IMG/VR virus record: IMGVR_UViG_3300020442_002322
Location: 24,808 to 88,807 of that record
Length of the DNA: 64,000 nt
Strand: one strand, 5' to 3'
Source: a virus
Of the stretch, positions 8,938 through 20,900 are shown one piece after another. The notes under the pieces were generated by a model that was not told where the DNA came from, did not search any database, and saw only the letters and a list, made by a program, of their open reading frames with translations. Within the stretch, counting starts at the first letter, position 1. Each line of letters opens with the position of its first letter. A program made the position numbers and the translations under genes.

Positions 8938-11900
8938 TAGGTAACTCCGTTGTATTTTCTCTTAGGAAGTCAGCTATGTCATTTTTTGCGTCTGCTAGGC
9001 TAGTTCCTGGTGTAGTCCATGTCTGTCCTAAGCGTCTAACAACCACAATTTTTTCTTCTTCTTCAGGTGTGCGGTACAATGTAAGCGTACTTCCACTGAG
9101 TGTAAACTCTGGATCTAGCGTTACATCGCCTTCTGGACTATCTTGATCAATAAATCTAGTCACAAAAGTGCCTGCACTGTCCTTTTTGTCAACTTGATAA
9201 TTGCTTATAGCATTTTTACGTAGTCTACGCCCTGCCATAAACACCTCAAACTCGTTGACGCTTGTTGGAGTAAAATCTAGCTCAAATACACCAGTTGTAC
9301 CGTCTGGAGTGTACACTGTTGTATAAATCTCATCTTTGTATGGAACAGTATTCTGTGGGCTTTGATCTTCTACCTCAGTGCCTGCTGTTAACAAAGCATT
9401 TACTCCTGTACCTAGTGTGCCTCTTCTTAGCTGTCTTAAAGAATTACCCTGTTTAACAAGATATTCAATACGCTCGCCGTTTATAAACACAACACCCGGA
9501 ATACGTGATGTTTTGTTTGGCTCAGCTAATCCAGTAGCACTTACTAGATCAATCTTTGTGTCGTACCAATTCAAATCATTAGCAAGTTTATACATTGATT
9601 TATCATCAATTCGCTTGTAATGTGTTCTATTCAGAACGTCTTTGAATACTCTGTACCCAAATTTTTGTGTAAGTTTTTCACCTGCAAATTCAATAAATTC
9701 TATTTTGTCATTTGCACTAATTGGTTTAACAATACGTAAATAATTTTTATCTTCAGTCAAATAGTAATCTACATTAGGCACAAGTCTATCACCATTAATA
9801 ATAACCCAAACATATTCTGTATCTACTGCATCATTTCTAAGTTTTAATATACCATTGCTTAGATTATAATAATCTGCATAACTTTGTGTGCCAGGTACAA
9901 GAGTTTTTCTTGTAAGCATATCATATTTGGTTCTAGAAATATCTTGGCTATCATGATTACTTAAAGTTGTTACTTTTACTGTTGCGCCTAATGCGGGTGC
10001 AGTATCAAAATATAATTTATCTCTTGATTGAATAAATCTACGTGTGCTATCATCTGCTATACCTATGTATCCAAATGCATACTGGCCATCATTTATAACA
10101 AATATTTCTAAGTTATCTCCTACATTTCCAACGCCCGGCGATAGTGTAACACTCCCGTTAGCACCATTCCATCTATAATCAACATTTTTAACAATTAATT
10201 CATTATTTAAATAAACTTCAACTTCAGCATTTTGTATTTCACCTGCATAAAACTGCCAATCATCAACAGCATATTCTCTTGCACTTGTCATTGTAAAGTC
10301 AATATTATATCCTGTGTCTTGTAATACATCATCTACAGTTACAATAGTGTTTTGTTGTACAGGTAATCCTCCAGTAATTGCACTATTAAGTGTGAATATG
10401 GTTGTACTGCCGTCGCCTGTAAATGTTTGAGTGCTTGTTGCACTATAGGATTGAGATGCACTATAAAATAAACCGTAATCAACAAGTTCACCATTTTGTG
10501 GCGGATGATTAAACTGTATAGCAATTAATCCAGCATCGTCACCGTATGTGCTATCAGTTTTGAACAATGTTGAAGTAATAGGTTCTCCGTTGATGTTTAC
10601 AAAGTGTGTTGCATTGTCTACCCAAGTAACATTTGTAACAAAAGTATTTGTACTTCCATCTGCTACAAAATTATTAATGTCTAGAATTTTAGTTGCACTT
10701 TCACCTACAACAACAATACTTAACACTTGTCCTGAAGCTGGTGCTGTTGCAAATGTAATTGATTCATTTCTATAATCAACTGTATAATTTGTAACAGTGT
10801 TACTTCCTAATTTTACAAATACACCATCATTATTCATAGGTTTCATACCCATGTTAAATGTTGTAGTTGTGCCATCTGTAGTGTAAAAATTACTTTGGAT
10901 ATTACTTGCACCGTCATCTGGTCTATGATAAACTTTTATATCTACTGTATCAGCAATTTTTCCTGGTACTAATTCTTCAGGTCCAGTTGTGTTTACTGGT
11001 GTAATAAAATTGTCACCGTCAACAACTATTTCTGCGGCATCAATACCTTTTGCATTACTATAATTTAACTGCCCGCCTGTAAGTTGTGTATCATAACTTG
11101 CAGTGTCAGGTTTGAAACTTCCATCACTTGTTGTTTTCCTTATAATAAATGTATCACCATCTACTGTTGAAATACCAAGCGTATCTAGATCTAATTCAGT
11201 TTGTCCGGCGCCTGTAATACTTTGCATTAGAGCATTTTTGTTTGCACCAGGATTACTTAAATCAACAAAATTAGGGTCGTCAATTCTAACATTGTTTTTG
11301 TATATGTTGTATGTTACACCACTATCTAATGCATCTTCGGAAGCCCATTCCATAATAGTTGTAGAACCATCTATGTAAATTACAATATCTTCGTAAGTGT
11401 TATCATATAAATCGTATGGTTCAATACCATAACCTTTCGCTTCAAAACCTGCTGTTGCACTAAAGTCGAAACTTTTTACTTCTACGCCGCCAAAGTCAAT
11501 TCCGTCCATTAGTTGTGTTACATCTTTACCAACCATTCCATCTGTTGGTTTGTAGTAACTTTCTATTCTGTCTTGTGCATTTAACAATGCTGGAGAAATT
11601 TCATAATTTACAGTAATAGCAGAACCTACCTTTGGAGGTGTAGTAAACAAAATTCTACCTTTTTCTCTTGTATATGTTTTTGTTGTATCTACAATATTAC
11701 TATAACTATATTCACTTCTCAATAATTCTACATTATCAATTATTATTTGTATCTTATTTGCATTAATTGTAAGTGGCCATTTCAGATCGAAAATTTGCTG
11801 TGCGCCTGTACCTACAAAAGTTTCAGATTTCTTCACACTTAAGATGTATGGTGTGCCGGATACTCTGTCAAATTTGCTAATAACTTTGACCCCTCTTGCC

Positions 11901-14900
11901 TTACCTCTACCCATTACTGCTGTTGCTTTGGCATCTTTGCCTCCATCTTTGATGCTACCGTTGATTACAACTTCTGGTGCAGTTTTATAATTTTTACCAG
12001 GATTAGTTACTTCAATATAACTAATTTTATCTCCATTCAAAAATGCTATTGCAGTCGCTCCGGAGCCGCCGCCACCTTCAAGTGTAATTTTAGGAGCAAG
12101 TAAATAACCTTCACCTTTATCACCAATTTCTATACTTGTAATTTCGTGCCCTACATTATCTCTCCACCATTTATCTGGATAGTCACTAGTGCTATTACGT
12201 AGAGAAATAACAGTATCATTTTTTATAGTTGCTTTGCTAGGTTCAATTTGTTTTGTATTAAAATTATAACGTGGTGGTAAATCAAAATCTGTAACAACAC
12301 TTCTCGTTGCTTCAGTTTTTTCATAAGCACTTACGTATTGACGTATTTTTGTTTTGAACGGTTTGACTTCGCTTATATAATCTTGGAAACTATCAATGTT
12401 ATCGTTTTTATATGTAATTTTTTGTTGTAGTTCTCCAACATTATGAGTTGCATTTATAAAACTTGTTTTAAATGCCCAATCTAAATTAGGCTGTTCACTA
12501 AACGCATATCTTAAACTTGATAAGAACAATTCATTGTATTCAGTTTCTAAATCGTCAACAAATAAACTATCTCTAATTACTTCTAAAATAATACGTGTTT
12601 CTTCCACAGGCTGGTTATCATAAAATTCTGTATCAAAAGTATTTGTATCAAAACCAGTTTTATTTAAATCAGTATTATAAAGTGTGTCTAAAAATTGTAT
12701 TGTAGCATCTTGTTTACCAATAACTTTGTAATTAACAGTGTAATCTTCATTTTCTTGGTTATCAATTTTTTCTAGAAGCAACCAACCGCCTGTGCCTACG
12801 CTGTTAATTTTAACTGTGCTTCCAATTGCATTTTCTAAACCACTCAATTGATAACTAAAATCTATTAAATTATCAATTTCTGTGAATTGATTATATCCAG
12901 TTGCATACCAATCAATATATTTCCAATATTGACTTACATTGTACCTTTGAGAAATAGTTCTATTGAATTTTGTACCATTAAAATTGTACGTGCTCCATTT
13001 ACCTGCAACATTACTATCACTATCAATTAATACAGTAAAGTTTCTTACAGTTAGTGTAGTATTGTTGTCATAACCTTCGCCAGGATCAACTATATTCACA
13101 CTAGTTATTTTGCCAACTTCGTCGATAGTAGTTTCAATAATTGCATCTCTACCAATACCATTTACAGTAACTTTGGGTCCTAGTCTATTTCTTGTTGTTG
13201 TACCAACTACATAACTTGGATCTTCATATCCTCTTCCTGCTTTTGTAATTGCTACACTCTGTATTTTACCGTCAGCAATAGTAGGAGTCAATTCAGCAGT
13301 TTCTCTTTTTGCTGTTCCTACGTATTGTAAGTCTTGATATGTATCAATATTAACATCATACTCACGTCCTGTAATCAAAGGTTTAGGATCATTTAATGAT
13401 AATTTCGAAATATCAAATTCGTCTACAATTATATTATCTTTTACAACTGTGTTCACTCTTTCTATAGCCTGTTTTAGAGCTTCTGTTCTATTAATAAACA
13501 TGCTTTGTCTTGGACTATTTTGTATACCGTATTTTGCTTTTGCACTTAAAGCAGGATCAGGCACAGTTCTACGTTTTGTATCGTAACCTATTAAACTATC
13601 AAACCATTTACGTTCAATATCTCTAGTAGGTTTACTGCTACCTAGACCTTGTGTGAGTAAACTATATTCATTATGAATATTTTGTGTTTTGTTATCTAAA
13701 GTATAATATCTAAGATTTAATGCAATATTTCTATCATCCATTACACTTGCACAATTAAACAATGTATATCTATTCTTGCCCATTAATGCAACAAATTTGT
13801 AACCTTGTCCTGCAGGATTTTGAATTAAATTTGTAACTTCATTTGCACTAATTTTTCTAAAGTCTACCGCTGGCACTGTTTTTTTATTTGCTACCCAATA
13901 AAAGTATTTTGCTTTACTTGTTTTTGCAATCGGATCCCATACTAAACGTTGAGAATACACACTATCATCATATCTAGTAACACCACTTATGCCTCTGCTG
14001 ATGCCTTCATTAGTATCCGCAAGTTCATTCCATTCACTAGGCAATAGATCACTTTGCACCCATTCATACACTTGTACTCTTGTGCTTGGAAATACTTCTC
14101 CCCAATAATTTGTTTGATATGTAATATCATTCATTTGATAGTTGTAAAATTTAGCAGAACCTACATCCCACCATAACTTCCCTACATATGCATCGCCCCA
14201 TGCATTTTCTTCATCAACCACTACATTACTATCACCTATGCTATAGGTAGCAGGATCATAATATGTTTTGAAACTTAATTCTTGTTCTGCTGTACCAGCA
14301 ATCTTTCCTTGAACAGGATCAATAAAATCTAAATCTTCAACAATTACATTTGTTTTTGTATTGTACAAGAATACATTTTTAATGTTATCTATATCAACTT
14401 GGTCTATAGGAGTTCTGTGTTGCTTCCATGCTTTAGCACCAACAGTTTTTCTAAAGTCAACAATCTGACCTATAAACGTAACACCATCTGTACGTCTTGG
14501 CATTGCAGTATAAACGTGGTTTTCTCGTACAAGTAAATTTTTTCCAAAGAACATACTATCATCATCTTCGTAAATAAATTCTTGTGCATAAACAAGCGTA
14601 TCGTTAATACGCTCGTACATGTATACCGCACCACTATCTTTTTGAATTGTTTTAAATCTTGTAAATTCGTTGTCAAACACTGTTGAACTTGCATCAAATG
14701 TTGTTGCAATATTAATATCACCTTGTAAACTATTAACTGCTAATTGATTGCCATCAAAGTTAATTGCGTTTCCAAAGTTTTCATTTTGTTCACCACTAGG
14801 ACTATTAAGAATTTGTGACTGTACAAATTGTCCGCTTTGCAATGTGTAGATATACACACGACCTTGATTTTCTTTAAGTGCATCGTTATATGGTTCGCCA

Positions 14901-17900
14901 ATTGCAATCATTTCGCCATCTTTTGCAATGCTAACACTGTCACCAAAACCTGTATAACTTCCTGTTGATAGATCTAGATACGGTGCTTCTAAAGTTTGTG
15001 AAAGAATATATTGTCCTTGTGGTAATCTTCTATAAATGTTTACAACTCTTTCGCCAGTACTATCATTACCTTGAATACGTGTGCTTACAATCATCACACT
15101 ACCATCTGGTGTTTGATCAAAACTACGTGCAAACTCTCTAATGCCAAACTGCGGATCAAAGAAATTTTCACCGTTCAATTGCTGTACTCCTAAATTTGGA
15201 ATTTTACCTGTGTGTGCAATACCAACATCTACTGTATCCCAGTCAGTAGTAACAAAGGCACTACCGCTTGCAATATTTCTATTAGCTTGATATAAATCAC
15301 CATTGTAATCTACAATCTCGTCTTTAATATAGAAAGTAGATGTGTCAAACTCTCCTCTATAATTTGGATTGATATCTAATTCCCATTCGTATGTGTTGGC
15401 TCCTTCTTTACCGTGCCTAATAAAATGTATGCTTCCAGGCAATGCTCCACTGCCGTCACCTTTAGAACCAACTGATAGAGTATATTTTAATCCATCTTTT
15501 GCAAATTGAATTTCGTCCCCTAGCTTCGCATAATCTGCTCTATCAGGAACAGTGTATGCATTTGAAAAAGCAAACTGTCCTGTTGTGCCTTTTTCATATA
15601 CAGAAAATAATCCTTCGTACGTAAGTCCACTTCTTGATGCCGCTTGACTATCTGTTAATGGAAGATTCTTCACAATTTCCCAATCTCTATTATTTGACGC
15701 AGGTATATTTGGTTCTCTTGCAATACCTTGCAAAGTAGTTTTATTGTAGAACCAATATTCAAAATTAGTAAGTTCAGTTGTTGGAGCAGTTGGGAAGTCT
15801 GATGTTTCTTGTAGGACAATAATTTTACCAATGTTTCCGTATCTAGGAAGTGAAGTTGCTTTAATTTCTCCCATAGGACGATCGGTACCTCTGCGTCTTA
15901 CAATTCTGTTCATATCACCAAAATCGTCACCTAAACACCACTGTCCTGAAACATTTTTTACATAGACCCTAACATCGTTAAACTGTCTTCTATAGAATAC
16001 TATTTCAGCAGTGCCGCCTAAAACTTCATCTACTATTATATCACCAACAACGGGTTCGAAAGGAAGTTGTGTAACAGTTTCAAATTCTGTAAATTCAAAA
16101 TCAATATATCCATCCCATAAATCATATACAGTGTGTTCTTTGTTTATCAATGCACTACTAAAAGTTGTATCAGTAAAATCGGTTTGACCACTGAAGTCAT
16201 CTACAATCATTCTAAATGTATCACCTACTGATAGTGTGCTTGTAAATGAAGCAGGACCTCTGACTGTCCATAGATCGGAAGATTGTAAAGCAAACACATT
16301 TAACGGATCGCCTTCATAAGTTAGTGTTTCCATAAATGCCGCTTGATCATTTTTATTAATGACTCTACTTTGTTGTGTAGCGAGAGTTCTGCCTGCTTCT
16401 TTGGCATCAATTATGTTGTGATAAAAATTAGGTGTAGTTCTGCCACTGCTTGTTGTAAGCAAATCTTGATAGACTAAACTGTGCCCTGGATCAATAAAAA
16501 CATTAGTGCTATCTGCACTAGTTTGATATGATGGAGAATTAATCATCCAATAACCACCTAGTGTTCCTGTAGCATCTTGATAGTCTTCTGTATAGTCACC
16601 AATTCGTAAAGAACCAACAAATAAAGAACCTGATTGTTGGAAGGTTCCATTAACATCACTTACATAAACCACTAAGTCGTTCAAGTTGTTAGAAACATAA
16701 ACAATAGTACCACTTGCAACTGCACTGCTTATAGTTTCACCTACAGCAGGTACATTTACAAAATTTTCTACAAACAAAACATTGTCAACTTTGTTTTCAA
16801 TATTATGAGTGCCAGTGATAAAGTTATTGTCTATACCATTAAACTCGCCATCAAAAGGTTGTACATCTACAGTATCACCTTGAATGTTAATGTAACTATG
16901 ATTATTCCATTTTAAAACAATGTCATCGCCTGCTGTGCTTCCTTCGTATGCCGCTAAAGGTGCTCTTACAAGTACATGATCAACAATTCTGTTATTTAAT
17001 TTATAGTCAGCTGTTTGCAATAGGTTTAATAGACTACTATCTGTTTCTTTAATAATTTGCAAGTAACTGTTAAAACTTTCAAAATTTACTGCATTTACAC
17101 TTGGATCAATATTTTGCACTGCTCTAAATAACACAGGTCCATATTGAACTATGTCAGCTTTACTGTAAGGTGTTCCTTGATTAAATTTACCTTTGTAAAA
17201 ACTTACTGTATTAGAGGCTTGTGGACTACCGACTACAATATATTTTCCGTCTGGACTTACAGCAACACTTTCGCCAAAGTTTTGACTGCTACCGGAGCTA
17301 CCGTCATAGGCATCGCAAAATCCTGTCTCAGCTACAATTTCCTGATCCAGTACAAAGTTTGTGCTGTCACTTGGACGCTTGTAAATATGCACTTCACCGT
17401 TTCCTTTGAAAGGTAATCCTACTGCCATTACTGTATTGTTTTGATTAACACTTATACTATGGCCAAAACCGTGATATGTGCTATCTAAATCTGCTGTGCT
17501 TCTAATAACTTGGTGTTCATTATAAATTTTATTATTTTTATATACTGCCCATTTACCAGTATCGTCATTATCAACCCAAATTATTTCGTTGTCTTTAATA
17601 TTTGCTGTAACATTATTGTTTGCTTCTTTTAAGTCAGCTACTCTGTTGCTTGTAAAAATACTGATACTGCCTGTTGGATTGGTCTCATCATAGTTGTTCC
17701 AATCTGATGTTGACGCAGTAAATTCTACTGCATTTAAATATACATTTGTTGCTTTGTAAAATCCATCTAGTGTTTTGAATTTTTCGGTATTCATATTATT
17801 GATACCAAATATATCGTCTTTTGCAAATTCTGTAATTGTTTTGTTCATGGTCAATGTTACAGTATCGCCACGCTTTTCAAATCCTTGTATAGTAAGCCTA

Positions 17901-20900
17901 GTGTTTTCATGCTGTAGTACGTCCCAAGACTGTTTATCTGTTGCTACCCAAATATAACTAGATTCATTAATTTCATTTATATCAAATTCTAATATCCCAT
18001 CTTTATTTGCAACAGCTCGATTAACATCGTCTCCTGTAACGTACCCTACTGTCTTAACAAATTCTTCGTCTGTATATTTTGTTGGAATACGTGTTTTTGC
18101 ATAATCGTCTGGTGCTAAAAATAGTTCATGGTCTGCAATTCTGTAAATTAGATCTGTAGGATCAACAGGTTTTGTTTGAACTAATTCAACCGGCTGTGGT
18201 TCTAATTTAAACTGTGATTCGTCAAGTTGCCATTCTATTTCATCAAAATTATCAGTAGCACCATATTGTGAATTTTTAATTGCCCATTCTTCATAGAAGT
18301 CAACACTTTCTTTATTAGCACTAGCTAGACTGTCAAATAATTTATCAATAGCATTTCTAGTGCCTTTGTCTTGAATAAAACCTTGATAAAATTTATACTG
18401 ACTAACATCATCTTGGATAATGTTATCTAAGTATTGTCTTTTCTGATATCCAATAAGGTGTTGTGCTAACTTTTGCTGACCAGCGTCAAAGTTATCACTT
18501 TCAAGATCATAAAAGTCAGTAAACTGATTAATTCTATAATCAAAGTTTGTTTTTAATTTTGGTTGTGGTCTTTGATCTAGCTTTTTCCATTCAACAGCAT
18601 TAAAAGACTGTTGACCAATAATTTTTACATTTGCACTGTAATAAAATTCTTTATATTTTACAATAGTTCCAATGTCGTAATCTTTATATTGTTCCCAATC
18701 TACAACTTCACCTTTATCAAAAATAAATCCTTTGATATTTAAACTACCATCCCAGTCGTCACTGATATATCCTAAAGCACGAATTCTATTTTGCTTGTAC
18801 CCTGTAACAGGTTCATAAATGATATCACCAAAAATACTTGTATTATCAAAAAGTACAACGTGTTCATTTTGCACTGTTGGCAAGTCAACCATGTAAACAC
18901 CGTTAGCACTTTCAGCAATATCCATTGTGAATTCATTACCATCTCTATTAATTCTAGTAAATGTATAACTTAGTGGATTGCCAGAACTATCCTTAATGCT
19001 GTAGCCATAAAATGGATCTAGCAAATCATCTACAACATGATAATCTTTACGAAATTTTAACCTATTAGCGTTAGGACTTAATGCAATAACTGTGCCGGCC
19101 GCCCAATTTTGTGTAGTCCAAAACATAAATTCTTTAGCACTTGCACGCCAATCTTCTACTTTTTGTGTATCGTTATTGTAATAATCAAAAGTAAATCCTG
19201 CAGATTCTAAATAAGAGTTATATCCTAAAATAAACGATACAACTTCATCTACTGTTTCATATACAGTTCCGTAAGGAACTTCAGTAATTTTTGTTGAAAA
19301 GTTTTTAGGAAACTTTGCAGTCACTCCGCCTCTGACAGGAAGTGCATCAAGCTCTACAAATTTAGTTGCATCAAATGTTTGTGTGCTTACATGGGCTTCT
19401 GTAACTCTATAAAATTTAACTCCATATCTTACAAACTTGTCGTCTGTGTATCTTCTACCTTCTTCCCATTCAACAAAAGGTTCTGATATGCCTCCAATGT
19501 TAACATTTGGATCACTTTGTCTTGTTACTGCTTCATTAATTTTAAATATAGGATTATCTAAGTTATATCCTCTTACAACATATCCGTAGGATTGTTTTTC
19601 AACAATAACACCACTATATGTAACAATATCTGTAGCTGTGCTTTTGTTTAAAAATACTTGATAATTTTCTTTAGGTAAAAATACGTTTCCTTTATTTAGA
19701 GGCGTTCTACTGTCTAAAATAAATCTAAGTTTATCATTATCTGTATATGCACCTAATTTTAATCCTAACTGAATAAAAATAGATTGCAAATTACTTCTAT
19801 AATCATTAACTGTTTTTGCTCCATTTTCTAAAACATAACCTACTACATAATTTACTAAGCCGCTTGTAAATATTCTTGTAGTATCATCAATTATGTTTGT
19901 AAACTGTAAATTTTTTGCACTTATTGGTTTTATTTTATCATAAACAATTTGACCGCTTAAATTTTTGCTGATTCTTGATAGGTCCCAACCAATACCAAAA
20001 ACTTTCGCAGGTTGATTCAATAGCCATGCTTTAATTATACTAAAAGGATAGTCACTGCTTTTACGCCATGCATACTCTGCAGGACTACTGTCTCCAAATA
20101 CAAATCCTAATTTTGTAAACTGTAAAACATGACCACTAGCATAATTACTTGCCAGCGGACTTATTAAATTACCTTCATCATCTACAGGAATATGTTTTGT
20201 TAATCCAGGGCGAACAAACCTTTTATCGTAAATAATTGCTTTATTAGGTTCTGCAATTTTTCCTTGCTCTAAATCTTCCCAAAGAATAAGATTATTATTT
20301 GTGTAAGGTGCAGGTCCGTATACATCGTCCCACCATTTTGGCTTGACTGAAAATCCTAACATCTCCCACGGATGTGTATGCGGACGATCTGTATCGTATG
20401 CTTCTTGATAAACTTCTCTCCAAAAACCTGCAAGTGTTTCACCGTTAGGTCCTGACATGCGTGAATAGTTAAATGTGAAGCTGTTTGTTTCATTCCAATT
20501 ACTATTTGTTGTATAATCTACTGTGCCTAAGCTCTCACTCCATCTTACAAAGTCTCTGATTAAAACATTATCAATTTGCTTTTTTGTAAACTTTGTATTT
20601 CTATATTTGCTAGGAATAAAGTCTTTTACATTTAATTCTTCGTGTGTAGACACTTTTATATTATTATAGATTCTTTTTTCTAATTCTAAAATTAGATCAT
20701 CTCTATAGTCATTGTACGCAACAGTCTTACTTCCATCGTGTCCTATAATAACACCTGTATCTACTAGGTAAGTATTATCAACTATTTTTTCAGGTGTATA
20801 TTTAGGATACAATCCTAACTTTGTAGGTGTAGGTGGAATATAGTTTGCATCTGTCGATTCATATTCATATATTTCAATTTTGTCGCCCTCAGCTTTGGTT